Source: Lutibacter sp. A64
Lineage (GTDB): Bacteria > Bacteroidota > Bacteroidia > Flavobacteriales > Flavobacteriaceae
Direction: 5' to 3'
DNA length: 64,000 nucleotides
NCBI RefSeq assembly: GCF_022429565.1
Contig: NZ_CP092487.1
Coordinates: forward strand, 3,800,001 to 3,864,000
Shown: one piece after another, positions 48,850 to 58,715 of the stretch
Layout: each line of letters starts with the position of its first letter
Position numbering within the stretch: the stretch's first letter is position 1
Notes under the pieces: model-generated
The model's database searches: none
The model's input: the letters and a program-made list of their open reading frames with translations, nothing else
What the model was told of the DNA's origin: nothing
Position numbers and translations under genes: made by a program

Positions 48850-50447
48850 TGAATAAAATTTCTTTAATGCTATTGCTGCTTTTGGTAATTGCAGCATGTA
48901 AAGAGAAGAAAATAGCTATTAATTCAAAAAAGGCCATGCCTGTTGGAAAAAGCTTAAATGAAAAGCCAAATATTATTTTAATTTTAGCTGATGATCTAGG
49001 AAAGGGCTTGCTAAGTAAAAATGGACAAGAGATTATAACCACTCCAAACATTGATAAATTAGCGGAAGAAGGTATTTGTTTTAGCAACGCCTATACAAAT
49101 ATGTTATGTGCACCATCCAGAGCATCTTTAATAACAGGTATTCATGACAGTCACGCAAACAAATTTGATATAACTTCTGGAGGTTTGTATAAAAAAATAA
49201 GTGCAAAAACAGCTACACTTAGTGAAATTGAAGAATCTATTAATAGTGTTTTAAAACCTATTGGTGAAGATGAAGTTTTTTTAGGAACAGTAGCACAAGA
49301 AGCGGGTTATAAAACAGGGCAAATTGGTAAATTAGAATGGGGTTTTTCAGCTACCGACGCACAAATGAAACGTCATGGATGGGATTATTATTACGGTTAT
49401 TTAGACCATGCAAGAGCACACGGTTTTTATCCACCATATTTATTTGAAAATGGAAAACAAGTTAATATAGCAGGAAATTTACTACCAAATTCAGGTAAAT
49501 CTAAAGAACCTGAAACGCCAGAAGCTTATAGAGAAAGACATGATATGACCGGTAAAAAGGTGTATTCTCAGAATTTATTTATGGAAAAAGCGTTTCAGTT
49601 TATAACTGAAAATAAAGATGCTCCTTTCTTTTTATACTTTCCAACCCAATTACCGCACGGACCTGTTTCAATTCCAGAAGTACATGCAGATTTTATAAAC
49701 GATGATAGACTAACACCAATTGAAAAAGAATATGCATCAATGGTTAAAATGTTAGACGATAATGTTGGACAAATTATGCAAAAATTAAAAGATGAAGGGA
49801 TTGCTGAAAATACAATTGTAATTTTTGCATCTGATAATGGGCACGAAATTTATTATGGACAAGAAGGACGTGTTTTAAAGCCATATACCAATATAAAAAC
49901 AGGACAACGTTTCGATAATTTAGAACGTAAATATTACAGTGATTTAGCTGGAGATGTTTTTGATGGTAATGATGGACAAGCAGGGATGAAAAGAAGTAAT
50001 TTACAAGGCGGTATTACTACTCCTTTAATTTTTAATTGGCCAAATAAAATTAAACCAGGTACTACAAGTGATAGATTGATTGCAAATTATGATATGTTAG
50101 CTACGATAGCTGAAATTACAGGGTTTAATAAACCTTTAAATATTGATGGGATTTCTTATTATAATGAACTTTTTGGAGGTGAAACAAAAACACATGAATA
50201 TGTTGTTTATTCATCATATTCTGGACCAACTTTAATTACAAATGACGGATGGAAAATACGTGCTATTTTAAATAAAAATGTGTTTGAAATTTATTATTTA
50301 CCAGATGATTATAGAGAAGAAAATGAGTTGTCTAAACAATATCCAGAAAAATTAAAGGAACTTAAAGAAAAATTATTAAAAGCTTGTGATGGAGATTTTA
50401 ACAATGGACTTTATTCTTCAAAAAACAGTGAAATAAGAATTAAATAA
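48849..50447 (+). CDS. Sulfatase, lipoprotein (CAPSR type)
   Basis: A 532-aa type I sulfatase. The lipobox is VIAAC. NIILILADDLGKG gives the metal-binding aspartates, and MLCAPSRASLITG carries the canonical formylglycine site (C87). FASDNGHEIYYGQEG and GGITTPLIFNWP follow. It overlaps the preceding sulfatase by one base (TAATG), so they are translated together. Substrate position unknown; it probably removes a sulfate from the same glycan as its neighbours. Confidence 0.9.
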   Translation: MNKISLMLLLLLVIAACKEKKIAINSKKAMPVGKSLNEKPNIILILADDLGKGLLSKNGQEIITTPNIDKLAEEGICFSNAYTNMLCAPSRASLITGIHDSHANKFDITSGGLYKKISAKTATLSEIEESINSVLKPIGEDEVFLGTVAQEAGYKTGQIGKLEWGFSATDAQMKRHGWDYYYGYLDHARAHGFYPPYLFENGKQVNIAGNLLPNSGKSKEPETPEAYRERHDMTGKKVYSQNLFMEKAFQFITENKDAPFFLYFPTQLPHGPVSIPEVHADFINDDRLTPIEKEYASMVKMLDDNVGQIMQKLKDEGIAENTIVIFASDNGHEIYYGQEGRVLKPYTNIKTGQRFDNLERKYYSDLAGDVFDGNDGQAGMKRSNLQGGITTPLIFNWPNKIKPGTTSDRLIANYDMLATIAEITGFNKPLNIDGISYYNELFGGETKTHEYVVYSSYSGPTLITNDGWKIRAILNKNVFEIYYLPDDYREENELSKQYPEKLKELKEKLLKACDGDFNNGLYSSKNSEIRIK

Positions 50448-50500
50448 CTGATTTAATCATTAAGGAAGAAACACTTGTATATAAATTTCAAACAATTAAA

Positions 50501-51973
50501 ATGAAAAATATATTTTTATTTATACTAGCAATTGTACTGTTAAGTTGTACAAAATCTAAAAATAAAACACCTGAAAAACAACAATCAAATATTGTTTTTA
50601 TTTTTACAGATGATCAAAGTTATTCAACGGTTCATGCTCTAGGTAATAAAGAAATTATTACCCCTACAATGGATTCTTTTGTTGAAGCTGGTACAACATT
50701 TACACATGCGTATAATATGGGTTCATGGAGTGGTGCTGTATGTGCAGCGTCACGTGCAATGATGAATACTGGACGAACTGTTTGGAGAGCCAATAAATTC
50801 CGTAAAAATTGGACTAAAAAAGATTCTTTAGAACTTTCTTGGTCAAAATTAATGGCTTCTCAAGGTTATGAAACCTATATGACAGGAAAATGGCATGTTG
50901 ATGCTCCTGCAGCTGCAATATTTGATAATACTGTTCACATACGTCCGGGAATGCCTAAAGATGCTTGGAAAGGGCGTAAAAATTTTGACGCGCCTTTACC
51001 TAACGGATATAATAGACCTTTAAATGAAAACGATAATTCTTGGAGTCCTTATGATACCTCAAAAGGAGGTTTTTGGGAAGGTGGAAAACATTGGAGTGAA
51101 GTTGTAAAAGATGATGCAATTGAATTTATAAATCAAGCTAAAACCAAAGACACTCCTTTCTTTATGTATTTAGCATTTAATGCGCCACACGACCCGAGAC
51201 AAGCTCCAAAAGAATATGTAGATATGTATCCGTTAGAAAGTATTTCTACACCAAAAAGTTTTTTACCTGAATATCCTTATAGAAATTCAATCAAAAATGG
51301 AGATTATTTAAGAGATGAAATGTTGGCTCCAATGCCAAGAACAGAATATGCAATTAAAGTCCATACTCAAGAGTATTATGCAAGTATTACACATGTTGAT
51401 GCCCAAATAGGAAAAATTGTAGAAGCATTAAAAAAATCGGGTAAAATGGATAATACCTATATTATTTTTTCAGCAGATCACGGATTGGCAATGGGACGCC
51501 ATGGGTTTATGGGAAAACAAAATTTATACGATCATAGTATTCGTCCACCAATGATTATTTTAGGTCCAGACATTCCAAAAAATAGAAAAGTTGATGCCGA
51601 TGTGTATTTACAAGATATTATGGCAACGTCTTTAGAACTTTCAGGAATTGAAAAACCTGCCTATGTTGAGTTTAATAGCTTTTTAGATTTAGCAAAAGCA
51701 GAAAGAAACGAAAGTCATTATGATGCTATTTATGGAGCTTATTTAAAAGCGCAAAGAATGATTAGAAAAGATAATTTTAAATTATTAGTATATCCTGAAA
51801 TTAATAAAGTACGGTTGTATAATTTAAAAAATGATCCAGAAGAATTGAATGATATAGCAGACAATCCAATACATCAAGAAAAAATCAAAAGTTTATTTAA
51901 AGATTTAATTCAACTTCAAAAAGAACTGGATGATCCTTTAGACTTATCAAAAGTATATGAATCCTTATTTTAA
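50501..51973 (+). CDS. Sulfatase, lipoprotein, with Cys-x-Ala-x-Arg active site
   Basis: A 490-aa type I sulfatase. The lipobox is VLLSC. NIVFIFTDDQSYS provides the metal site and AVCAASRAMMNTG carries C81 with alanine in the proline position. TGKWHVDAPA, FNAPHDPRQAPKEY and FSADHGLAMGRHGFMGKQNLYDHS match the group of sulfatases resembling choline-sulfatase and iduronate-sulfatase. It lies 53 bp after the previous sulfatase. The substrate is not predictable from sequence alone. Confidence 0.88.
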   Translation: MKNIFLFILAIVLLSCTKSKNKTPEKQQSNIVFIFTDDQSYSTVHALGNKEIITPTMDSFVEAGTTFTHAYNMGSWSGAVCAASRAMMNTGRTVWRANKFRKNWTKKDSLELSWSKLMASQGYETYMTGKWHVDAPAAAIFDNTVHIRPGMPKDAWKGRKNFDAPLPNGYNRPLNENDNSWSPYDTSKGGFWEGGKHWSEVVKDDAIEFINQAKTKDTPFFMYLAFNAPHDPRQAPKEYVDMYPLESISTPKSFLPEYPYRNSIKNGDYLRDEMLAPMPRTEYAIKVHTQEYYASITHVDAQIGKIVEALKKSGKMDNTYIIFSADHGLAMGRHGFMGKQNLYDHSIRPPMIILGPDIPKNRKVDADVYLQDIMATSLELSGIEKPAYVEFNSFLDLAKAERNESHYDAIYGAYLKAQRMIRKDNFKLLVYPEINKVRLYNLKNDPEELNDIADNPIHQEKIKSLFKDLIQLQKELDDPLDLSKVYESLF

Positions 51974-52015
51974 TTTGGGTAAGGATATTCATTTTAATAT
52001 ATAAAATTTAACTTT

Positions 52016-53464
52016 ATGAAATTCAAAATAATTGTAATAATTGCATTGTTTGTTATTTCCAGTTGTGTAAAAATTACAGCTCAAAATTCAACTATAAATA
52101 ATTCAAAAAAACCTAATATAATCTATATAATGGCTGATGATTTAGGGTATGGAGATTTAGGTATAAACGGACAGAAGAAAATTAAGACTCCAAATATAGA
52201 TAAACTGGCTTCTGAAGGAATGTTATTTACGCAACATTATGCTGGTTCTACAGTATGCATGCCTTCTAGGGCTTCTTTATTGGTAGGGAAACATATGGGA
52301 CATAATACAGTGAGAGGAAATCCAAATTGGACTTCAACGGGAAAAGCTGTTAATTTATTAGTTGAAGATGTTACTGTTGCTGAAGAATTAAAAAGAGCGG
52401 GATATAAAACAGGGATTATTGGTAAATGGGGCCTGTCTGAAGGTGGTGATGATGCAAATTTACCTTTAAATCAAGGGTTTGATTATTTTTATGGTTACAG
52501 AAATCATGGAGAAGCACACCATTATTATCCTGATGTTTTATGGGAAAATAATAAGCCTTTTGAAACAGGTAACATTGTTATGGAAAAGAAAGGGACTTTT
52601 TCGCACGATTCATTTGTAAAAAAAGCCAAAGATTTTATTAAAGAAAATAAGGAAGATCCCTTCTTTTTATATTTAGCTTTTACAATTCCACATTACGAGC
52701 TTACAGTTCCAGAAAATTCGAAAGTGCCTTATAAAAAATTAAATTGGGAAGAACGTGAATTAAAGGTGAAACCAAATAAAGGCTATCAGCATGATAAGGA
52801 TGGACATGCTACTTATGCAGGTATGGTTTCTCGTATGGACGGTGATATTGGTGATTTACTAAAGTTGTTAGAAACCTTAGACATAGATGAAAATACAATT
52901 GTAGTATTTACAAGTGATAATGGTCACGAGTTCGATAAAAATTTCTTTAACAGTAATGGCGATTTTAAAGGTAAAAAACGTGATTTGTACGAAGGTGGAA
53001 TAAGAATTCCATTTATGGTGCGTTGGCCAGGAACAATTCAGCCAAATTCAAAAACAACACATATTTCCGCATTTTGGGATTTTTTACCAACTGTTTGTGA
53101 TATTGCAGGAATAAAACCAAGCGACCCTACCATAGATGGTATTTCATATTTACCAACTTTATTGGGTAAAGAGCAAAAGAAACACGATTATTTATATTGG
53201 GAGTTTAATGAAGGGAAAGGTCCTATTCAAGCAGTAAGAAAAGGAGATTGGAAAGCAGTAAAATATCTTGAGAAATCTATAGAGCTTTATAATTTGTCTA
53301 ATGATGTTGGAGAAGCTCATAATGTTGCAAAAATGAATCCTGAAATTGCAGAAGATATGGCTAATTTAATGAAGGAAGCTAGAACAGAAAATAATAACTT
53401 TCCATTAGAGTATCACAAAAGAGTATTAGAAAAAATGAATAAGCAAAAACAAGTTAAAAACTAA
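52016..53464 (+). CDS. Arylsulfatase-type sulfatase (CMPSR)
   Basis: A 482-aa type I sulfatase. The N-terminal signal has ISSC within a possible lipobox (VISSC) but could also be an ordinary signal peptide. NIIYIMADDLGYGDLG is the metal-binding start. TVCMPSRASLLVG contains C81 in a canonical C-x-P-x-R context, followed by GHNTVRGN. GKWGLSEGG and FTSDNGHEF fit the arylsulfatase A-like group. The partial sulfatase at 63439 has the same layout (HTPVRGN after the active site), so these two are probably close paralogues. Confidence 0.9.
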   Translation: MKFKIIVIIALFVISSCVKITAQNSTINNSKKPNIIYIMADDLGYGDLGINGQKKIKTPNIDKLASEGMLFTQHYAGSTVCMPSRASLLVGKHMGHNTVRGNPNWTSTGKAVNLLVEDVTVAEELKRAGYKTGIIGKWGLSEGGDDANLPLNQGFDYFYGYRNHGEAHHYYPDVLWENNKPFETGNIVMEKKGTFSHDSFVKKAKDFIKENKEDPFFLYLAFTIPHYELTVPENSKVPYKKLNWEERELKVKPNKGYQHDKDGHATYAGMVSRMDGDIGDLLKLLETLDIDENTIVVFTSDNGHEFDKNFFNSNGDFKGKKRDLYEGGIRIPFMVRWPGTIQPNSKTTHISAFWDFLPTVCDIAGIKPSDPTIDGISYLPTLLGKEQKKHDYLYWEFNEGKGPIQAVRKGDWKAVKYLEKSIELYNLSNDVGEAHNVAKMNPEIAEDMANLMKEARTENNNFPLEYHKRVLEKMNKQKQVKN

Positions 53465-53549
53465 TTGTATTTGTTGTAATCTAAATTTTGAACAAATTAT
53501 GGTTTGTTTTAAAATCTTTTAGGTTTTATAAATTTATATTGAATTTCTT

Positions 53550-54977
53550 ATGAAAAACTTATTTATTATAGTATTGCTGATTGTCTTTTCTTTTTCTTGC
53601 ACTACTAAAAAACAAGATGAAACTACCGAAAAACCTAATGTTATTTATATAAATGTAGATGATTTAGGTTGGATGGATACAGAAACTTATGGTAGTTCAT
53701 TTTATGAAACTCCAAACATTTCTAAACTAGCTGAAATGGGTATGATGTTTACCAATGGTTATGCTTCTGCCTCAAATTGTGCTCCAAGTAGAGCTTGTTT
53801 AATAAGTGGGCAAAATACACCACGACACGGAATTTATACTGTTAGTAATTCAGATAGAGGAAATAAAAAAACGCGTAAATTAATATCAATAAAAAATACT
53901 GAAATATTGAATGATAGTGTGTTTACAATGGCAGAAATGTTTAAAAAAGCAGGCTATGTTACAGGAACTTTTGGTAAATGGCATTTAGGAGAAGACCCTA
54001 CAACACAGGGGTTTGATGTAAATGTAGGTGGTGCTCTTAATGGAAACCCTGGATCTGATGGTTATTTTAGTCCATATAATATTAAAAACATTGAAGATAA
54101 TACACCAAATGAAAATTTAACGGATAGACTTACTTCAGAAGCTATTAAGTTTATCGAAAAAAATAAGGAAAAGCCATTTTTTGTATACCTTCCTTTTTAT
54201 GCTGTCCATACGCCTTTATCTACAACTTCATTATTAGAAAAAAAATATACAGATAAAGGAGGTAATAAACTTCAAAATAAAGCTGTTTATGCTGGAATGA
54301 TAGAGACAGTAGATAAAAATATAGGCATTTTATTAAATACTTTAGAGAAGCTAGATTTAAAAAATACACTTATAGTATTTACGTCAGATAATGGAGGAAT
54401 TAGAGCTGTTTCTTCTCAAGAACCATTAAGAGCAGGAAAAGGTTCTTATTATGAAGGAGGTATTAGAGTGCCATATATTATTAGCTGGAATGGAGTTGTA
54501 CAACCAAATTCAGTTTCAAATACCCCAATTAGTAATCTTGATTTTTATCCAACTTTTATGGATGTGGTCGGTGTTAAATTACCAAATAAAATTTTGGATG
54601 GAACATCAATTTTACCAGTTTTAAAAGGAGAATCAATTACTGAAAGAGCCTTGTTTTTTCATTTTCCAATTTATTTACAATCCTATGCAGGAAAAAAAGA
54701 TGATGCACGTGATCCTTTGTTTAGAACTCGTCCTGGTTCTGTTATTATTGAAGGTAATTGGAAGTTGCATCAATATTTTGAAGATGAAGCTTTAGAATTA
54801 TACAACTTATCTACAGATATTGGAGAACGTACAAACCTTATTAACGCAAACCCAGAAAAGGCAAGAGAACTTTTAGAAAAATTAGATAGTTGGAGAAACA
54901 ATACAAATGCTCCAATACCTACAGAATTAAATTTAGATTACGATCCTAATTTTGTTCAGAAAAAGAAAAAAAAATAG
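53550..54977 (+). CDS. Sulfatase, lipoprotein (CAPSR type)
   Basis: A 475-aa type I sulfatase. The lipobox is FSFSC. NVIYINVDDLGWMD and SNCAPSRACLISG (C77) are the two active-site segments. HLGEDPTTQGFD, FTSDNGGIRAVS and YEGGIRVPYIISW follow. It belongs to the arylsulfatase A-like group near enzymes acting on sulfated polysaccharides. It ends in a poly-lysine tail (QKKKKK). It is the last of the five contiguous sulfatases and is followed 62 bp later by the GH172 gene. Confidence 0.9.
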   Translation: MKNLFIIVLLIVFSFSCTTKKQDETTEKPNVIYINVDDLGWMDTETYGSSFYETPNISKLAEMGMMFTNGYASASNCAPSRACLISGQNTPRHGIYTVSNSDRGNKKTRKLISIKNTEILNDSVFTMAEMFKKAGYVTGTFGKWHLGEDPTTQGFDVNVGGALNGNPGSDGYFSPYNIKNIEDNTPNENLTDRLTSEAIKFIEKNKEKPFFVYLPFYAVHTPLSTTSLLEKKYTDKGGNKLQNKAVYAGMIETVDKNIGILLNTLEKLDLKNTLIVFTSDNGGIRAVSSQEPLRAGKGSYYEGGIRVPYIISWNGVVQPNSVSNTPISNLDFYPTFMDVVGVKLPNKILDGTSILPVLKGESITERALFFHFPIYLQSYAGKKDDARDPLFRTRPGSVIIEGNWKLHQYFEDEALELYNLSTDIGERTNLINANPEKARELLEKLDSWRNNTNAPIPTELNLDYDPNFVQKKKKK

Positions 54978-55039
54978 TTTTTAAACTGCAGGAAATAGAA
55001 TAATTATAAGATGTTATAATTAAAAAAACCAAAAATATA

Positions 55040-56674
55040 ATGAGATTTTTTAAAAAAATTCAGTTAATAAGTAGTGCTTTAGTGTTGATATTTTTATTCT
55101 CGTGTAATAATTCAAAAGAAATAATTACTACGGAAAGTTTGTTAAAAGAAATGGTTAACAGAACCGAGCAGTCGCGTTATCCAAAAGTAGATTTTAGGTT
55201 AAAACAAGCAAGTAGTTATAATCGTGCATCTGTAGATAGTTTAGATATCGATGGTTGGTTTATAAATCACGATTTTAACTCTAACAATAAAGACCATAAT
55301 TTTATTCGTATTGAAGAAAACAATCAACAAAAAGAATGGGTATTAATGGATCATAATGGTCCTGGAGCTATTGTTAGAACTTGGATGCCTTTTTTAAATG
55401 ATAGTAAGCCAGATACAGATATTCAAATTAAAATTTACTTAGATGGAAGTGAAACACCAATAGTAGAAGGCAATATGTTGCAATTATTAAATGGAGATGG
55501 TTTGTTTCCGTTTCCGTTTGCACATAAATCATTACGTTCTGCAGTTTCATTTTTTCCAATAGCGTATGCTAAAAGTTGTAAAATTACTACAACTGGACGT
55601 CCATTTTTTTATCAGTTTACATATCGTGAATATCCTGAAGGAACAAACATTAAAACATTTTCTAAAGAAGATTTTGAAAGCAATAAAAGTTTAACTGTAC
55701 AAATAGGTGAAAAATTATTAAATCCAGTAAATACTACTGAAGGTCAATCGGTTAATTTAAATGTAAAAATACCAGCTTCTGGAGAAAAAACAATAGAGTT
55801 ACCAAATGGAGCAGCGGCTATTAATATGTTTACACTTAAATTAAGTGATTATACTAATGATGACGTAATGAGATCTACCATTGTTAAAATGAATTTTGAT
55901 GGAAAAGAAACTGTATGGTGTCCTATTGGAGATTTTTTTGGGTCAGGAATAGGTTTAAATCCTTATAAAGGTTGGCATAATACGGTTGCTGAAGATGGTA
56001 CAATGACTACCAAATGGGTAATGCCTTATCAAAAATCGGCTAGTATAAGTATTGAAAACTTAAGTGAAGCTGTAATTGATGTTGAATTAAATGCAGTAGT
56101 AGGAGATTATAAATGGGATAAGCGAAGTATGTATTTTAACGCAGCATGGCGTGGTCAATATCCGGTTGCTACAAGACCATATTCCGACTGGAATTTTATA
56201 TCATTAAAAGGACGAGGAGTTTATATTGGAGATGCATTAACAGTAATGAACCCTGTTAAAAAATGGTGGGGAGAAGGTGATGAAAAAATTTGGGTAGATG
56301 GAGAAGATTTTCCATCCATTTTTGGAACAGGAACAGAAGATTATTATGGTTATTCTTGGGGAGGTAAAAGCACCGATTTTTATGAGCACCCTTTTCATGC
56401 ACAACCACAAAGTAACGTTTATAATAAATTAAATAGAAAAGTTACTGATGAGCGAAATACAAAAGGTTTTAGCACAGAAGTTAGAACTAGAGCTCTAGAT
56501 GTAATGCCTTTTTCTTCTTCATTACACTTTGATATGGAAATTTGGAGCTGGACAGACTGTGATATGGGGTACGGAGTTGGACTAATGTGGTATGGTTTTG
56601 AGGATGTAACTTCAAATAGAACACCAAATGCAATTGAAGCGTTGAATGTACCAAAATTAGAAAGTATAGATTAA
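55040..56674 (+). CDS. GH172 (DUF2961) family protein, lipoprotein
   Basis: A 544-aa protein with a lipobox (FLFSC). The family core is clear: HNGPGAIVRTW near residue 110, then SDWNFISLKGRGVYIGD and IFGTGTEDYYGYSWGG near 430-445, where acidic residues expected for catalysis lie. DUF2961 is now glycoside hydrolase family 172; known members cleave alpha-fructofuranosyl or alpha-arabinofuranosyl bonds. Together with galactan-type enzymes this suggests removal of arabinofuranose side groups, which is inference. Confidence 0.83.
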   Translation: MRFFKKIQLISSALVLIFLFSCNNSKEIITTESLLKEMVNRTEQSRYPKVDFRLKQASSYNRASVDSLDIDGWFINHDFNSNNKDHNFIRIEENNQQKEWVLMDHNGPGAIVRTWMPFLNDSKPDTDIQIKIYLDGSETPIVEGNMLQLLNGDGLFPFPFAHKSLRSAVSFFPIAYAKSCKITTTGRPFFYQFTYREYPEGTNIKTFSKEDFESNKSLTVQIGEKLLNPVNTTEGQSVNLNVKIPASGEKTIELPNGAAAINMFTLKLSDYTNDDVMRSTIVKMNFDGKETVWCPIGDFFGSGIGLNPYKGWHNTVAEDGTMTTKWVMPYQKSASISIENLSEAVIDVELNAVVGDYKWDKRSMYFNAAWRGQYPVATRPYSDWNFISLKGRGVYIGDALTVMNPVKKWWGEGDEKIWVDGEDFPSIFGTGTEDYYGYSWGGKSTDFYEHPFHAQPQSNVYNKLNRKVTDERNTKGFSTEVRTRALDVMPFSSSLHFDMEIWSWTDCDMGYGVGLMWYGFEDVTSNRTPNAIEALNVPKLESID

Positions 56675-56759
56675 TTATTTTTTAAATTTAAAAATGCATT
56701 AAATTAAGAATACTCTCGTCTTAAAATATATAGATTAAAACAACTTATAAAGTAATCAA

Positions 56760-58298
56760 ATGAGAACAAAACTAAAATACATTATTATCGGTTTAATTTT
56801 TCAATTTTCTTTTGGTCAACAAAAAGATAGTTTAAAAGTTATAATTACTCCTGAAGTTGAATATCAAACTATTCATAATTTTGGTGCTTCAGACGCCTGG
56901 ACAACCCAGTTTGTAGGTAATTGGCCTTTAGAAAAAAAGAATGCAATTGCCGACTTATTATTCGGTTTAGAGTACGATTCAACAGGGTCTCCAAAGGGAA
57001 TTGGCTTGGCGGCTTGGCGGTTTAACATTGGGGCAGGAAGTGCAGAGCAAGGTGCATTAAGCGGTATTAAAGATCCTTGGAGAAGAGCAGAAGGTTTTTT
57101 ACAAGACGACCTTAGTTATAATTGGAAAAGTCAAAGTGGTCAACAATGGTTTTTGTTAGCTGCAAAGCAACGAGGTGTAAAAGATTTTGTTGGTTTTGTA
57201 AATAGCCCTCCAGTACAATTAACTAAAAATAATAAAGCATACCCATCTAATGCAAATTCATCAAACCTTGCGGAAGCGAATTATAATTCTTATGCTGTTT
57301 TTTTGGCTGAAGTTGTAAAGAACTTTAAGCGTAATTTAAATATTGACTTGACTTATATAAGTCCTTTTAACGAGCCGCAATGGGAGTGGATAAAAGGAAG
57401 TCAAGAAGGTTCTCCTTGGAATAACAATGAACTAGCATTAGCAACAAAGGCTATTGATAAAGTTTTTAATGAGGAAAATTTAAAAACAAAGTTGGAAATC
57501 TCAGAAGCAGGTTCTATTGGTTATTTAACTTCCGAAAAAACTAAGTTTAATAATAGAAGTAATCAAGTAGAAGAGTTTTTTAATACCGAAAGCAGTAATT
57601 ATATAGGAGACTTAAATTCGGTAGCATCAAAATTTGCAGGACATAGTTACTTTACTACTTGGAAAATTTCAAAACTGAAAAAAGAACGTGAAAAAATAGC
57701 TGAAAAGTTACAAGAATACCCCAATCTTGAATATTGGATGACTGAATACTGTGTTTTGGAAAATAATGAAGAAATTAAAGGAAAAGGGAAAGATTTAGGG
57801 ATGAATACGGCATTGTATGTTTCAAGGGTCATTCATTCAGATTTAACAATATCAAACGCAAGTGCTTGGCATTGGTGGATTGCATTAAGCGCTTATAATT
57901 ATAAAGATGGTTTAATTTATGTTGATAAAGCAACAGATGATGGTGAGTTTGTAGACTCTAAATTATTGTGGGCATTGGGTAATTATGCGCGATTTATTAG
58001 ACCTAAGGCTAAAAGAATTAAAGTAGACTATAAAGATTTAAACTCTATAGAAAATTTAAAAAATGGTTTATTAGTTTCAGCATATAAAAATAGCGATAAT
58101 AGTATTGTTGTTGTAATTGTTAATCAACAAAAAAGTGCTGTACATTTAGATATGTTAATTGATGGTACTTCAACATTTAAAGTAAAAAAAATGTACACAA
58201 CAAATAAATCTTTAAACTTAAAAAATGTTGAAATAAAGAATAATAAGCCACTTATAATTTTAGGAGCATCTATAAATACTATAATTTATGAAAAATAG
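56760..58298 (+). CDS. GH30 family glycosidase, likely beta-1,6-galactanase-like
   Basis: A 512-aa exported enzyme with an ordinary signal peptide (about 1-19, FSFGQ). The TIM-barrel has acid/base E205 in SPFNEPQWEW and nucleophile E329 in WMTEYC, and ASAWHWWIALSAYNY behind; a C-terminal beta-sandwich (about 410-512) completes the GH30 fold. The opening HNFGASDAWTTQF with GLAAWRFNIGAGS resembles beta-1,6-galactanases of this family more than glucosylceramidases. The alternative is a GH30 exo-enzyme for beta-xylose or beta-fucose. Confidence 0.82.
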   Translation: MRTKLKYIIIGLIFQFSFGQQKDSLKVIITPEVEYQTIHNFGASDAWTTQFVGNWPLEKKNAIADLLFGLEYDSTGSPKGIGLAAWRFNIGAGSAEQGALSGIKDPWRRAEGFLQDDLSYNWKSQSGQQWFLLAAKQRGVKDFVGFVNSPPVQLTKNNKAYPSNANSSNLAEANYNSYAVFLAEVVKNFKRNLNIDLTYISPFNEPQWEWIKGSQEGSPWNNNELALATKAIDKVFNEENLKTKLEISEAGSIGYLTSEKTKFNNRSNQVEEFFNTESSNYIGDLNSVASKFAGHSYFTTWKISKLKKEREKIAEKLQEYPNLEYWMTEYCVLENNEEIKGKGKDLGMNTALYVSRVIHSDLTISNASAWHWWIALSAYNYKDGLIYVDKATDDGEFVDSKLLWALGNYARFIRPKAKRIKVDYKDLNSIENLKNGLLVSAYKNSDNSIVVVIVNQQKSAVHLDMLIDGTSTFKVKKMYTTNKSLNLKNVEIKNNKPLIILGASINTIIYEK

Positions 58299-58339
58299 TT
58301 TTTTATTATAAAAAATAATACATATTTTAATTTTAATTG

Positions 58340-58414
58340 AATCTTCTATTGTTAATTATTTGATATTACTTTTAAATAGTAATGCTTAATTTTAAAAATA
58401 GAAGATTTTTTTTT
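58340..58414 (+). terminator. Terminator after the GH30 gene
   Basis: Outer arms AATCTTCTATT / AATAGAAGATT with an inner hairpin ATTACT / AGTAAT, followed by a long T run. It separates the enzyme genes from the SusC/SusD unit. Confidence 0.75.
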
Positions 58415-58565
58415 GTATAAGTTTTGGGAATGTACTAATTATTTCTATCGGTTTAAAACCTTTTTCTAAGCTTTTTATTGAATGTTAAATCTAATATTAA
58501 ATAGTATATTTATTTTTTTTGAGTATGTGATTATAGGTGTTAGTTTGTTTTAATAGGAGTTAAAT

Positions 58566-58610
58566 TGTTGCAAGCGGTTAAATACCTGTTATTTATTGTT
58601 ATTTGCAACA
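58566..58610. promoter_or_regulatory. HTCS operator candidate, susC side
   Basis: TGTTGCA (58566-58572), 31 bp, TGCAACA (58604-58610), extended here to TTGTTGCAA / TTGCAACAA. Same heptamers and spacing as at 43452-43496. It lies in the 417-bp gap before susC, which holds no gene. Confidence 0.65.
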
Positions 58611-58652
58611 AATTTACCCCAAAAAAGAGAACCTTGCTTTTTATTTATCTTA

Positions 58653-58660
58653 TAGATTTG
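58653..58660 (+). promoter_or_regulatory. -7 box candidate of susC
   Basis: TAGATTTG, a full match to TAnnTTTG, 42 bp after the operator and 55 bp before the susC start. The nearest TTG (58634-58636) is only 16 bp upstream, so the -33 element is weak, as expected for an activator-dependent promoter. Confidence 0.5.
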
Positions 58661-58715
58661 TTGTAATCATTTGTTATAATGATGAAACCAAACTATAAAT
58701 TAATTATTAATTAGT

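Noticed and set aside
58299-58715. Small gene between GH30 and susC
   Set aside because: Only the terminator, operator and promoter signals are supported; no frame of useful length with a plausible start was seen.
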